Below, piece after piece: positions 34,976-44,303 of a DNA stretch of 64,000 bases; the stretch's first letter is position 1; the number at the start of each line of letters is the position of its first letter. The notes below the pieces were generated by a model that made no database searches, was not told where the DNA came from, and saw only the letters and a list, made by a program, of their open reading frames with translations. Source of the stretch: Hyphomicrobium sp. (GTDB taxonomy: Bacteria; Pseudomonadota; Alphaproteobacteria; Rhizobiales; Hyphomicrobiaceae). Both the position numbers and the translations under genes were made by a program. Location: contig JASBTM010000005.1 of the NCBI GenBank assembly GCA_030148425.1, positions 1 to 64,000 on the forward strand. Reading direction: 5' to 3'.

Positions 34976-36610
34976 ATGGACGACACCGTCGATAGCGTCG
35001 AACCGGCCGCCTCTCAGCGACAGCGACCGGGCGTACAGATTAGCCCGAAGAGCGAGTTCAAATCGTTCCGGGAGAAACTGGCGCACGGCACGGCGCAGAA
35101 GCCGGAGTTCGAATACGAGCTTCTGACGATGTTCGCGCGCAACGAAACGAGCGCGCCTTTCGCGATGCCGGCGCTTTGCTTCATTTTCTATATCACGTCG
35201 ATGTTTTGGGCGTCGTTCGCCGAAGCGACGACGTGGATCGCCATCGTCTCGATCTCGCGCGTGTATATGCTCGATCAGTGCCGGCGTCTGCTCTCGATCC
35301 CTCGCACCGAGGTCAACATCGGACAGTGGCAGCGCCATTTCGTGCGCATCGAACTCGTAAATGGCATGGCGTTGGCGGCGTTCGCGCTGATCGGCATGAC
35401 GATACCTGGCGCCCATGTGGCGACATCTCCCGCGACGTTCTCATCACATGTCTTCATTTTTGCGACCCTGATGGTCGTGCTCGCGATCCGCATGACGTTT
35501 GCCTCGACGTTGCCGAAGCTCTTTCTTGCCGGCACCGTCCCAATGACAGTCGCCGTCGCCGGCCGGCTTTTCACGCTCGGCGATCCGTTCTATTTCGCAC
35601 TCGCCTCGATGGCGATCGGCATTCACGTCTTTTTCGTGTATCTTGCGCGCGGCTTGCATTCGACCGCTCTCGCAATGGTCGAATTTCGCGCTGAGAAAGA
35701 CGACTTGATCTCGGAACTCGAAGCAGCGACCGCCATTTCCGACGAAGCTCGCCGCCGCGCCGAAGCTGCGAACAAGGCCAAATCGCGGTTTCTCGCGACC
35801 ATGAGCCACGAGCTGCGCACACCACTCAACGCCATCATGGGCTTTTCCGAAGTGATGGAGAAAGAGCTTCTCGGCCCCATCGGCAGCGACGTGTACCGCG
35901 ATTACGCGCAAAACATTTATCAAAGCGGCGACCACCTTCTGTCCATCATCAATGAGATTCTCGATCTATCGCGCATCGAAGCTGGTCGTTACGATCTCAA
36001 CGAAGAATCCTTCAGCCTTACGGACATTGCTGAGGACTGCGAGCGCCTGGTGAAGATCAAGGCCGATTCCAAGGCGCTGACGATCGTGGAGGATTTTGCC
36101 GCCGAACTGCCCCAGGTCTGGGCCGATCCCCGCGCATTGCGCCAGATTTGTCTCAACCTGCTCTCGAATGCGCTGAAGTTCACGCCGAAGGGCGGCCGCA
36201 TCACGATCATCGTCGGTCATACTGAGGACGGCGGGCAATTTCTCACCGTCGCCGACACAGGCCCGGGTATTCCGAAAGACGAAATACCGCGTGTGCTGCA
36301 AGCATTCGGCCAGGGATCATTGGCACACGAAACGGCCGAAGGAGGCACCGGCCTCGGTCTCCCGATCGTTCAAAATCTGATCCACCTCCACGGCGGCACG
36401 TTCGATCTTCATTCCGAACTGCGAAAAGGCACCGAAGTGACGGTGACGCTGCCTCCCCAGCGCGTTCTCGAGCCAGCATCCCCGTTGCAGCCACTCGGTC
36501 AGGAACGCCATAAGGAAGCAGGAACGCGGCCGTCGCGTCAGCCACGCATGAAGTCCGCCGCCCCTTACAATACCGACACGCCGTATCGGCTCGTGGGCGA
36601 TGCGCGATAG
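34976..36610 (+). CDS. Sensor histidine kinase
   Basis: 544 residues. Membrane segments lie in the first about 200 residues (ALCFIFYITSMFWASFAE and several others), then a coiled segment (ISDEARRRAEAANKAKSRF). The dimerisation box SHELRTPLNAIMGFSEVM has the phospho-acceptor His at about residue 278; N box NLLSNALKFTP; G1 ADTGPGIPKDE; G2 GTGLGLPIV. It is a HisKA/HATPase_c kinase of the PdhS/PleC-like alphaproteobacterial type; no PAS domain is evident. The C-terminal tail after residue 500 is Pro-rich. No response regulator gene adjoins, so the partner is unknown. Confidence 0.93.
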   Translation: MDDTVDSVEPAASQRQRPGVQISPKSEFKSFREKLAHGTAQKPEFEYELLTMFARNETSAPFAMPALCFIFYITSMFWASFAEATTWIAIVSISRVYMLDQCRRLLSIPRTEVNIGQWQRHFVRIELVNGMALAAFALIGMTIPGAHVATSPATFSSHVFIFATLMVVLAIRMTFASTLPKLFLAGTVPMTVAVAGRLFTLGDPFYFALASMAIGIHVFFVYLARGLHSTALAMVEFRAEKDDLISELEAATAISDEARRRAEAANKAKSRFLATMSHELRTPLNAIMGFSEVMEKELLGPIGSDVYRDYAQNIYQSGDHLLSIINEILDLSRIEAGRYDLNEESFSLTDIAEDCERLVKIKADSKALTIVEDFAAELPQVWADPRALRQICLNLLSNALKFTPKGGRITIIVGHTEDGGQFLTVADTGPGIPKDEIPRVLQAFGQGSLAHETAEGGTGLGLPIVQNLIHLHGGTFDLHSELRKGTEVTVTLPPQRVLEPASPLQPLGQERHKEAGTRPSRQPRMKSAAPYNTDTPYRLVGDAR

Positions 36611-36633
36611 GGTTTTGTTTTGAGGGCCTTACG

Positions 36634-37329
36634 ATGATGCTGCTTTTACTTGTCTCTGTCGCTCTCGGTCTGGCGGGAATCGTCGGCGCGACGGTATTCG
36701 GCGGCTTCAGTTTCGGAACCGTTCCCGACCTGCCTGTGGCGGGTTCCGTGATCGGCGTTCTCGTCGCTCTCTATCTTGCGACGCTTCTCAGCCATCGAGG
36801 CGAGCGCCGCCTTGCGCTGTGGCCGACGCTACTCGCCTGCGCGTCTGGTGTCATTCTGGTCGCGGGCGCTTATAATAAAAATGCGCCGTTCGCCATTGTC
36901 GATCTTCTCAACAAGGCAAAAGCTCCAGACGAAACCTTGGCGCTTCCCTACAGCGGTCCCGCTTCGGTTCGTGTCCGGCGCAGCGACGACGGCGGCTTTT
37001 TCGCCAACTCGGAAATCAATGGAGCGACGATGGCCGTGCGGATCGACAGCGGGGCGGCGACAGTTGTCCTCAAGCAGTCGGACGCCGAGAAAGCCGGGAT
37101 CGACATCGGCAATCTCACCTTCGATACACCGCTGAGGACGGCCAACGGCACGAGCTACCTCGCGCCTGTCCGGCTCAAGTCGGTGCGCATCGGCCCGCTT
37201 GCCATGCACGACGTCGAGGGCCTCGTCGCCCGCGCCGGAACTCTTAACGAGAACTTGCTCGGTACGAGTTTTTTAAGACGTTTGGCCTCCTATGAGGTTG
37301 CAGGCAATTTCGCGACGCTCCGGCAATAG
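36634..37329 (+). CDS. Retropepsin-like clan AA aspartic protease, membrane-anchored
   Basis: 231 residues. Two or three membrane segments at the N-terminus (about 1-20, 30-50 and 65-85), then a TIGR02281/COG3577-type retropepsin domain: FFANSEINGATMAVRIDSGAATVVLKQSDAEKAGID, and the flap-like block TANGTSYLAPVRLKSVRIGPL and LLGTSFLRRL. The active-site triplet is DSG in place of the usual DTG, an allowed variant. Followed 46 bases later by a second member of the family, so they form a tandem pair. Confidence 0.85.
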   Translation: MMLLLLVSVALGLAGIVGATVFGGFSFGTVPDLPVAGSVIGVLVALYLATLLSHRGERRLALWPTLLACASGVILVAGAYNKNAPFAIVDLLNKAKAPDETLALPYSGPASVRVRRSDDGGFFANSEINGATMAVRIDSGAATVVLKQSDAEKAGIDIGNLTFDTPLRTANGTSYLAPVRLKSVRIGPLAMHDVEGLVARAGTLNENLLGTSFLRRLASYEVAGNFATLRQ

Positions 37330-37375
37330 GACACGCCGCGCACAGCATGGCGGCGCTAGCGAAAGGGCGACCGGA

Positions 37376-37948
37376 ATGTCATCGGCAACCGTCAATCTGT
37401 TCGCATCGTTCGCGGTAGCGGCCTTGGGTGCCGCCGGCCTCGCTTATACTCTCACTCATCCGGGACTCATCGCCGGGCTATTCGACGGCACGAGCCATCC
37501 GCCCGTGCTCGCTACGAGGGCCGATACGGAAACCGCGGGCGAAGACCTCACCTCCGGAATAGCGCATAATAACCCGGCCGGGACCGTAACGCTTCCGGCG
37601 GGCCAATACGGTCACTTTCTCACCGACGCCGAGATCAACGGCCGCGAGATCGATGTCATGGTGGATACTGGCGCGTCGCTCGTCGCCCTCTCCTACGATG
37701 ATGCGCAAAGGGCCGGGATTTTCGTCAAACCCGCCGACTTCACGCACACGGCACAGACCGCAAACGGCATCACCCGGGTGGCGCCGGTCACCATTTCAGA
37801 GGTCCAGATCGGCGACATAAGCGTCAGAAACGTGCAGGCCGTCGTTTCCCAGCGGGGGGCGTCCGAACGCACGCTCCTCGGCATGTCATTTTTAGGACGG
37901 TTGTCGCGCGTCGAGATGCGCGGCACTACGCTCGTGCTTGAGCAGTGA
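37376..37948 (+). CDS. Second retropepsin-like clan AA aspartic protease
   Basis: 190 residues from ATG 37376. A single N-terminal membrane segment (VNLFASFAVAALGAAGLAYTL) precedes a domain with LTDAEINGREIDVMVDTGASLVALSYDDAQRAGI, the canonical DTG triplet, then TANGITRVAPVTISEVQIGDISV and LLGMSFLGRLSRVEM. It has the same architecture as its neighbour but with fewer membrane segments, so the pair arose by duplication or was kept for related roles. Substrate unknown; the family is thought to cleave or modify periplasmic proteins. Confidence 0.87.
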   Translation: MSSATVNLFASFAVAALGAAGLAYTLTHPGLIAGLFDGTSHPPVLATRADTETAGEDLTSGIAHNNPAGTVTLPAGQYGHFLTDAEINGREIDVMVDTGASLVALSYDDAQRAGIFVKPADFTHTAQTANGITRVAPVTISEVQIGDISVRNVQAVVSQRGASERTLLGMSFLGRLSRVEMRGTTLVLEQ

Positions 37949-38056
37949 CTATTCCACTTTTCCGCCCAGAACATTGCTGATAGACGGCGCGTCGGAACCC
38001 CGCGCTAACCGTAGCGCGTTAAGGTCCCCGGATGAACCACGTTCGAGGAGAACCGC

Positions 38057-39562
38057 ATGCTGCCGAAGCCGCGCGCCGATCTGAAGCCCAACACCGCAGA
38101 CTTCGAGCGTTTCCCGCTCGTCAAGCCCACAGGCTTCCGCGAATACGACGCGCGATGGCTCTTCCCGCAGGAGATCAACCTGATGGGGTTGAATGCGGTC
38201 GGGCTCGGCATGGCAACGCTCTTTGCTCGCCGCGGCGTGCCGAAACGCATTGTCGTCGGTCATGACTATCGTTCGTACTCCGCCGCGGTGAAGCAGGCGC
38301 TGATGACGGGGCTGCTGGCAGGCGGTTGCGAGGTTCACGATATCGGCCTCGCGCTGTCTCCCATGGCCTATTTTGCCCAGTTCGAACTCGACGTCGAAGG
38401 CGTCGCGATGGTGACGGCGAGCCATAACGATAACGGCTGGACCGGCATCAAGATGGGATTGTCGCGTCCCCTCACCTTCGGACCCGACGATATGTCGGAG
38501 CTGAAAACGATTGTGCTCAACGGCGAATTCGAAGCGAAGACGGGCGGCCGTTATATTTTCGTTCCGGATCTCGCGGAGCGTTACATAAAGGCGCTGACTG
38601 ACCGCCCGAAGCTGAAGCGTCATCTCAAGGTTGTCGCGGCATGCGGCAACGGCACGGCAGGCGCATTCGCGCAGCAGGTTCTGGAAGCGATCGGTTGCGA
38701 GGTCGTCCCGCTTAACACCGATCTCGATTACACTTTTCCGAACCACAACCCGAATCCGGAAGACATGAAAATGCTTCATGCGGTTTCGGCCAAGGTTCTC
38801 GAAACGGGCGCCGATGTCGGTCTGGCGTTCGACGGCGATGGCGACCGTTGCGGCGTCGTCGCCAACGATGGCCATGAGATCTTCGCGGATAAAGTCGGCG
38901 TGATGCTGGCCCGTGATCTCTCCGCCATCTACAAGAAGGCGAAGTTTGTCGTCGACGTGAAATCGACCGGCCTCTTCTCGACTGATCCGGTGCTGATCGC
39001 CAACGGTGCGACGACGAGCTATTGGAAGACCGGCCACAGCTACATCAAGCGCTATAATTTCGAGCACAAGACGCTCGTCGGCTTCGAGAAATCCGGCCAT
39101 TTCTTTTTCAACGAGCCGCTCGGTCGCGGATACGACGACGGGTTGGTATCGGCGATTGCCGTCTGCGACATGCTCGATCGCAGCCCGGGCAAAACAGTCG
39201 CCGACCTACGCGATGCATTGCCGAAGACCTATGGCTCGCCGACCATGTCTCCGCATTGTGACGACGAAAAGAAATACGGTGTCGTGGACCGCATTACTGA
39301 GCACTACACCCGACAGAAGGAAACGGGCGGTCAGGTCGCGGGACAGGCTATCCGCGAGCTCATCACCGTCAACGGCGTGCGCGTCATGCTGGAAGACGGC
39401 ACGTGGGGCCTCGTTCGCGCGTCCTCCAACAAGCCGGAACTTGTGGTCGTCGTCGAGAGCCCGACGTCGGAAGCCAACATGAAGGCGATCTTCAAGGACA
39501 TCGACCAACAGCTGTCGCGGTTCCCTGAAGTCGGCGAATACAATCAGAAGATCGCGGTTTAA
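38057..39562 (+). CDS. Phosphomannomutase/phosphoglucomutase
   Basis: Interconverts hexose 1- and 6-phosphates for surface polysaccharide precursors. 501 residues of the alpha-D-phosphohexomutase family: the catalytic phosphoserine loop is VTASHND (Ser at about residue 122), the metal loop is FDGDGDRCGVV, the sugar-binding loop is GFEKSGHFFFNEP, and a C-terminal phosphate-binding domain ends in RASSNKPELVVVVES. GAGGAG precedes the ATG. AlgC/ManB-like; substrate preference is not resolved. Confidence 0.93.
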   Translation: MLPKPRADLKPNTADFERFPLVKPTGFREYDARWLFPQEINLMGLNAVGLGMATLFARRGVPKRIVVGHDYRSYSAAVKQALMTGLLAGGCEVHDIGLALSPMAYFAQFELDVEGVAMVTASHNDNGWTGIKMGLSRPLTFGPDDMSELKTIVLNGEFEAKTGGRYIFVPDLAERYIKALTDRPKLKRHLKVVAACGNGTAGAFAQQVLEAIGCEVVPLNTDLDYTFPNHNPNPEDMKMLHAVSAKVLETGADVGLAFDGDGDRCGVVANDGHEIFADKVGVMLARDLSAIYKKAKFVVDVKSTGLFSTDPVLIANGATTSYWKTGHSYIKRYNFEHKTLVGFEKSGHFFFNEPLGRGYDDGLVSAIAVCDMLDRSPGKTVADLRDALPKTYGSPTMSPHCDDEKKYGVVDRITEHYTRQKETGGQVAGQAIRELITVNGVRVMLEDGTWGLVRASSNKPELVVVVESPTSEANMKAIFKDIDQQLSRFPEVGEYNQKIAV

Positions 39563-39578
39563 TTTGTAAGTCTTTCTG

Positions 39579-39625
39579 GCACCGGCGACACGCGTTCCGC
39601 GCGTCGGCCGCCGGTGCGGGATTTT
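39579..39625 (+). terminator. Candidate terminator after phosphomannomutase gene
   Basis: An 8-bp outer stem GCACCGGC (39579-39586) and its complement (39610-39617) enclose a smaller GC-rich hairpin, with GGGATTTTC downstream. The T-run is short, so it may act only weakly. Confidence 0.45.
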
Positions 39626-39674
39626 CAATTGCTACTGGCGACTCCCCTCCGAGGGGAGCCGGCCGCCAGCACAT

Positions 39675-40505
39675 TTAACTCAATAACGTCCACAGGAAGC
39701 GCGCGACGACGGTCGTCAGGAAGATGGCAAACGCGAGTTCAAGCGCGCGTTTCGAAACGCCGTGCGCGAGTTTCACGCCGTACGGAGCGGCGAGGACGGA
39801 GAGCGGCGCGATCAATAGTGCTCCCGCATTCACATATCCGAGCGACAGCGGCGGCAACCCATGTTCGCCCCAGCCAGATATGATGTAGCCCGCGATTCCG
39901 GGGACGGCGATCACCGCGCCAATGCCCGTCGCCGTGCCGACGGCGCGAAGGAGCGCCATTCCGTGCAGCGTCAAAAGCGGCACAGTGAACGTCGCGCCGC
40001 CGATGCCCATGAGCGTCGAAATGAGACCTATTGCGAAAGCCGGAATCTCGAGCCACGGCGGTCGAGGCAATGCGTCGGAAATCTTCCAGTCGTCTCGTCC
40101 GAAAAACATCTTCAGCGCAAGTGCGGTGCCGAAAAACACCCAGATCCACCGCAATAGCTCGCTGCTTGCGTAATACGCGATGACGACTCCCACAACGACG
40201 CCAACGAAGATCCAGGGTCCCATGCGCTTGACGACATCGAGGTCGACCGTACCGCGCGCACGGAACGCCGAGAACGAGCGAAATACCGTTGGAGCGATAA
40301 CGCCGAGCGTCGTGCCGAGCGTGACGTGCATACAAACATCTTCCGGAACGCCGGCGGCGCTGAAGACCTCATAGAGCACCGGCACGAGCACGCCGCCGCC
40401 CCCGATGCCGAGAAGGCCGGATAAAAAGCCCGCAAGCAAGCCCGCTCCGATCAGCAAGGCAGCCAACTGCATCAGGTGCGGTGTGATCGTCAGTCCAGCT
40501 ATCAT
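39675..40505 (-). CDS. TSUP (TauE/SafE) family transporter
   Basis: 276 residues with about eight membrane helices. It carries the paired family motifs: SGLLGIGGGGVLVPVLY near the N-terminus and LISTLMGIGGATFTVPLLTLHG in the second half, which make the inverted repeat of TSUP proteins. Members move sulfite, sulfoacetate, taurine-derived or other organic anions out of or into the cell. No sulfonate genes are adjacent, so the substrate is open. It starts 9 bases after the dusA stop and is probably co-transcribed. Confidence 0.92.
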   Translation of the reverse strand: MIAGLTITPHLMQLAALLIGAGLLAGFLSGLLGIGGGGVLVPVLYEVFSAAGVPEDVCMHVTLGTTLGVIAPTVFRSFSAFRARGTVDLDVVKRMGPWIFVGVVVGVVIAYYASSELLRWIWVFFGTALALKMFFGRDDWKISDALPRPPWLEIPAFAIGLISTLMGIGGATFTVPLLTLHGMALLRAVGTATGIGAVIAVPGIAGYIISGWGEHGLPPLSLGYVNAGALLIAPLSVLAAPYGVKLAHGVSKRALELAFAIFLTTVVARFLWTLLS

Positions 40506-40514
40506 GCGACGATC

Positions 40515-41516
40515 TCAAGCCGCATCGTTCTGTTCTTGAACGCCGCCGTGCTCGGCTAGCGCGATTGCGTCATGCAGAACCTCGACGCCCGCAGATGCTC
40601 CGGTGCCGTGCTCGCTCAAAAGACGGCGGAACGCACGACCGCGCGGGCGTCCGTGATAGAGGCCAAGAACATGACGTGTGATGTTCGAAAGCCGGCCGCC
40701 GTTCTGCAAATGCTGGCTGGCATAGGGCAACAGTTCGGTCAGAGCTTCGCCGCGCGTCGGGACTTTGGATGTCTCGCCGAAAATGAGAGTATCGACGTCG
40801 GCAAGAATGTAGGGGTTCTGATAGGCGGCGCGCCCAAGCATGACACCATCGACGTGCTCAAGATGCGTTTGGGCCTCCGCGATGGTTTCGATGCCGCCAT
40901 TGATGACGATCGTGAGGTCCGGACGCCGCGCCTTCAATCGGTAGACGCGCTGATAATCGAGCGGCGGGATTTCGCGATTTTCCTTCGGCGAGAGGCCCTT
41001 CAGCCATGCCTTTCGCGCGTGAACGACGAAGGTCCGGCAACCGGCTTCGGCGACGATATCGATAAAGCGTGTGAGATCTGCTTCCGCATCCTGATCGTCG
41101 ATGCCGATGCGGCACTTGACGGTCACAGGCAGCGACTGGCTTTTCCCCATTGCCGCGACACACTCCGCGACGAGTTGAGGCTCTGCCATCAGGCAAGCGC
41201 CGAAGCGGCCTTCCTGGACACGGTCGGACGGGCAGCCGACGTTGAGATTGATTTCATCGTAGCCGAAGTTGGCCCCGATGCGCGCCGCTTCCGCCAGCTT
41301 CGCCGGATGGGAGCCACCGAGTTGCAGGGCGAGCGGATGCTCCTCGCGTGAGAATCCGATCAGGCGCGCCTGGTCGCCATGAATGACGGCATCGGCCGTC
41401 ACCATCTCGGTATAAAGCAGCGCGCGCTTCGTCAGGCCGCGGTGAAAGACGCGACAATGGCGGTCAGACCAGTCCATCATCGGTGCGACGCTGAACCTAT
41501 GCGGTTGGTATTTCAC
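40515..41516 (-). CDS. dusA: tRNA-dihydrouridine(20/20a) synthase
   Basis: Flavoenzyme that reduces U20 and U20a in the tRNA D loop. 333 residues from GTG 41516 (KYQPHRFSVAPMMDWSDRHCR). FMN-binding and active-site blocks are ALQLGGSHPAKLAEAA, NVGCPSDRVQEGRFGACLM with the catalytic Cys, VTVKCRIGID, VVHARKAWLKGLSPKENREIPPLDY and INGGIET, all typical of DusA. The frame is open to 41825, and an ATG at 41591 is another possible start, but sequence before residue 1 here is not conserved. Confidence 0.93.
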   Translation of the reverse strand: MKYQPHRFSVAPMMDWSDRHCRVFHRGLTKRALLYTEMVTADAVIHGDQARLIGFSREEHPLALQLGGSHPAKLAEAARIGANFGYDEINLNVGCPSDRVQEGRFGACLMAEPQLVAECVAAMGKSQSLPVTVKCRIGIDDQDAEADLTRFIDIVAEAGCRTFVVHARKAWLKGLSPKENREIPPLDYQRVYRLKARRPDLTIVINGGIETIAEAQTHLEHVDGVMLGRAAYQNPYILADVDTLIFGETSKVPTRGEALTELLPYASQHLQNGGRLSNITRHVLGLYHGRPRGRAFRRLLSEHGTGASAGVEVLHDAIALAEHGGVQEQNDAA

Positions 41517-41778
41517 GTCTTCTCTCAATCGGTGGAACGAGGATTGCCTCGCCCGCTGCAGCAGTTTCCGGCGACAGGCCGTTATTGGCATTTTCCGCTT
41601 ACGCGGGCAAATACGCATACGGTCCCGGAGATGTCTCGATACCTTCGAGCGAGCGGCCACGGACCGGACATTATTAACAATTGATGCGCATAATTCCCCA
41701 TCGGGGGCGCAGGATGACTCTGCGTCGTTCACGGTACTGCCCGCAGAATGACGGGCCGGGACCGCGAGGAAACGACTC

Positions 41779-42450
41779 ATGACGTCGATCTCCGCTATCT
41801 CGAACAGCGCGCTGACGGTACTCAAAATCCAGAACGCGGCAACGACTTACCTGAAGTCATCGGCATTCTCCAGCAACTCGGACACGCTTCGCGCCTCGTT
41901 GCTCGATCAATTCTATGATCCGGCCTTGGGCAACGAGTTCCGTCAGGTTTACCAGCGAAACCTTAAGGGCCCTGACGGAAGCGAAATGCCTCCCGATCAA
42001 GCCAAGTTCAAGGCCTTGGTGGATGTTATCAAGGCCCATCGCGACAGGTTCTCTTCAGACGAAATCGTGCTGATGCCACCGGGAAGAAATCCAACTCCGG
42101 TCATTATTCCGGCGACGGCGGCGATGAGGACTGAAATGTTCAAAAGCCAAATCGATGCGAAGCAGGCCGAATACGACGCGGCACAACAAGCGAAGGATGC
42201 TCAGCCAGATCCCGCGGCGACCAAGCTGCAAGGCATGTCACAGGCGCTACAAGCTCTATTGCCGAATGGCGATGCTCCGATCGATGGCGATACTGCCGAC
42301 GCTAAGACTGCCTACGCAATCCTGACCAAGAAACGCTACGGCGACGATCAGAACACCTCGGACGATCAGGACCGGCCGAGCGCAGCGGCGCCGACAGGTG
42401 AGACGGGTGATCCATCGGTTGCCAAAGGCGTGCCGGTCGGTGGCACGTAA
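41779..42450 (+). CDS. Hypothetical protein with disordered C-terminus
   Basis: 223 residues, no family recognised, no signal peptide and no membrane segment. The N-terminus (MTSISAISNSALTVLKIQNAATTYL) is Ser/Thr/Ala-rich and amphipathic, a little like flagellin-type export regions. The middle is helical (DQFYDPALGNEFRQVYQRN, KALVDVIKAHRDRF), and the last 45 residues are Asp/Gly/Pro-rich. GAGGAA lies 8 bases before the ATG. It diverges from dusA. Base composition is a little lower in GC than its neighbours. Confidence 0.65.
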   Translation: MTSISAISNSALTVLKIQNAATTYLKSSAFSSNSDTLRASLLDQFYDPALGNEFRQVYQRNLKGPDGSEMPPDQAKFKALVDVIKAHRDRFSSDEIVLMPPGRNPTPVIIPATAAMRTEMFKSQIDAKQAEYDAAQQAKDAQPDPAATKLQGMSQALQALLPNGDAPIDGDTADAKTAYAILTKKRYGDDQNTSDDQDRPSAAAPTGETGDPSVAKGVPVGGT

Positions 42451-42576
42451 ACGCCCCCATGTGCAGGGTGCTCCTTCGAGCAGCCCGCGAATAAGCGATA
42501 TCCGCGTGGCCATCGTTGCCGGCTTCTGCGTATATTGTATCGATGGCGATTTGACAGGTTAGGCGAGCAAGCGGAA

Positions 42577-43410
42577 ATGCTGAGACGAGCACTCCGAGTA
42601 TTGCAGCGAGTGATCGTTTTCGGGCTTGGCATTCTATGTGTTTGGCTGATTGTCGATGTTTTCAAATTCGCCGATCACCGCTTGCCTACGATCTTAGCGC
42701 TGAGCGTGACTTACGCCATGGGCGCGTATCTCATCCTTCCGAACGCGGTACGGATGGGATTGAAAATCCTGCAACGGCGTCACGTCCCAAGCTTCACGAT
42801 TACCGGCGATGGACTGCCGGGCGATCCCATCAATGTTGCTCTGGCTGGCACGTTCGACGAGCTTCGATCTGCGTTCCATGCCGCGGGCTGGATCGAGGCC
42901 GATAAGCTGTCGCTCGCAAGCTCGTGGCGCATGGCGAGGGCTTTCGTCCTCAATCATCCCTACCCAGCAGCACCGTTCAGCACCCTCTATCTGTTTGGCC
43001 GCGGTCAGGATATCGGATTTCAAAAAGCCATCGATAATAGCCCGCGCAAACGCCACCATATCCGCTTCTGGGCTCAAAGCCTCGCCACGGCACAATCAAG
43101 TGCGAATACTCTGGATTTCTGGCTCAATACCGATCGCCCGGACGATCAGGAGCACGTCCTCTGGATCGGCGCGGGAACGCAGGATACGGGTTTTTCTCTT
43201 ACGCGCCTGACATTTCAGATTACCCACGCGACAGCTTCGGATACCGATATCGAGCGCGAATTCATCATCGAACAGCTAACGCAATGCGGAGCCATTATGG
43301 GTTCGCGGTTTTATAAAGCCGGCGACCAATTGCGGGGTGAGCGCGTCAATCATTACGTCACCGATGGCGACGTCGCCATCGCGAAGCTTGAGCCCAGAAT
43401 CACACAGTAA
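42577..43410 (+). CDS. LssY C-terminal domain membrane protein
   Basis: 277 residues from ATG 42577 (a TTG at 42535 is the alternative). Two membrane helices (VLQRVIVFGLGILCVWLIVDVF and TILALSVTYAMGAYLILP) precede a domain recognised as LssY_C: FDELRSAFHAAGWIEADKLSLASSWRM, YPAAPFSTLYLFGRGQDIGFQKAIDNSPRKRHHIRFW and WIGAGTQDTGFSLTRLTFQITH. The LssY C-terminal domain is of unknown function and is often found in membrane proteins of lipid-related loci. It precedes a DUF4239 gene. Confidence 0.82.
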   Translation: MLRRALRVLQRVIVFGLGILCVWLIVDVFKFADHRLPTILALSVTYAMGAYLILPNAVRMGLKILQRRHVPSFTITGDGLPGDPINVALAGTFDELRSAFHAAGWIEADKLSLASSWRMARAFVLNHPYPAAPFSTLYLFGRGQDIGFQKAIDNSPRKRHHIRFWAQSLATAQSSANTLDFWLNTDRPDDQEHVLWIGAGTQDTGFSLTRLTFQITHATASDTDIEREFIIEQLTQCGAIMGSRFYKAGDQLRGERVNHYVTDGDVAIAKLEPRITQ

Positions 43411-43512
43411 ATCCGTGCACGCACGGAAAATGACGTCGTGTGATCGATTTTATTGGCATTCCCATTCCCCCTCTCGAATAATGCTCAAAACGCAAAAAGT
43501 TCGGGGCCGCAC

Positions 43513-44295
43513 ATGTCGCTTTTCCTTTCGACGTTGCCGTTGTGGATCGCCGCGCTGATACTCGTCATTATTCCCACGATTCTCGCTATGTGCGGGCCGG
43601 TGATCATCCGGCGACAAGTTGGACTCGAGCGGCTAACCACTAATAACGAGATTGCCGGTTTCAAGTTCGCAACCGTTGGCGTTATCTACGCCGTGCTTAT
43701 CGCTTTTGCCGTCATCGTGGTTTGGGAACGATTTAGCGATGGAGAATCGGCCGTTCTGCAAGAAGCCGGCGCGGCCGCTACTCTTTATCGCCTGACTTCA
43801 GGACCCGCGCCCGAGGCTTCCGCGACCCGCAACGCTCTCGACAATTATCTGAAGCTCGCAATTGAGCGCGATTGGCCGCAAATGGCGATCGAACACGACA
43901 GTCCGGATGTTACGCGCGCACTGGACGATCTCTATGCTGCGACGATCCGTTTGGCCGAAAAATCTCCGGTGCCGCTTGCGGTCCTTACAGAGATGTTCAG
44001 GCAGCTCGACGCGATCACACAGGCGCGCCGAACGCGCCTGCATCTGGCATCGGGAATTGTGCCCGACATTTTATGGATCGTGCTTTTTTGCGGAGCATTC
44101 CTCACGATCGTTTTTACATTCTTCTTCGCGACGGAGAATTTATCCGCGCAAATCATGATGACCGGAATTCTATCCGTTCTTGTGCTAATGGGCCTTCTGG
44201 TGATCGTAAGCATCGATCATCCCTTTTCAGGGCCGGTGCATATCGACAGCGACCCTCTTCAGAAAGTCCTCGACGATTTTCGCAACCGATCCTGA
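43513..44295 (+). CDS. DUF4239 membrane protein
   Basis: 260 residues. About two N-terminal and two C-terminal membrane helices flank a helical soluble region. The pattern GFKFATVGVIYAVLIAFAVIVVWERFSDGESAVLQEAGAAATLYRL is the hallmark of DUF4239, a family with distant similarity to bestrophin-like channels and unknown function. The ATG at 43513 (MSLFLSTLPLWIA) gives the family start. It ends 8 bases from the stop of the opposite-strand gene. Confidence 0.82.
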   Translation: MSLFLSTLPLWIAALILVIIPTILAMCGPVIIRRQVGLERLTTNNEIAGFKFATVGVIYAVLIAFAVIVVWERFSDGESAVLQEAGAAATLYRLTSGPAPEASATRNALDNYLKLAIERDWPQMAIEHDSPDVTRALDDLYAATIRLAEKSPVPLAVLTEMFRQLDAITQARRTRLHLASGIVPDILWIVLFCGAFLTIVFTFFFATENLSAQIMMTGILSVLVLMGLLVIVSIDHPFSGPVHIDSDPLQKVLDDFRNRS

Positions 44296-44303
44296 AAAGC
44301 CGT

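Noticed and set aside
37949..39100. A 383-codon minus-strand frame
   Set aside because: Antisense to the phosphomannomutase, which carries the catalytic motifs.
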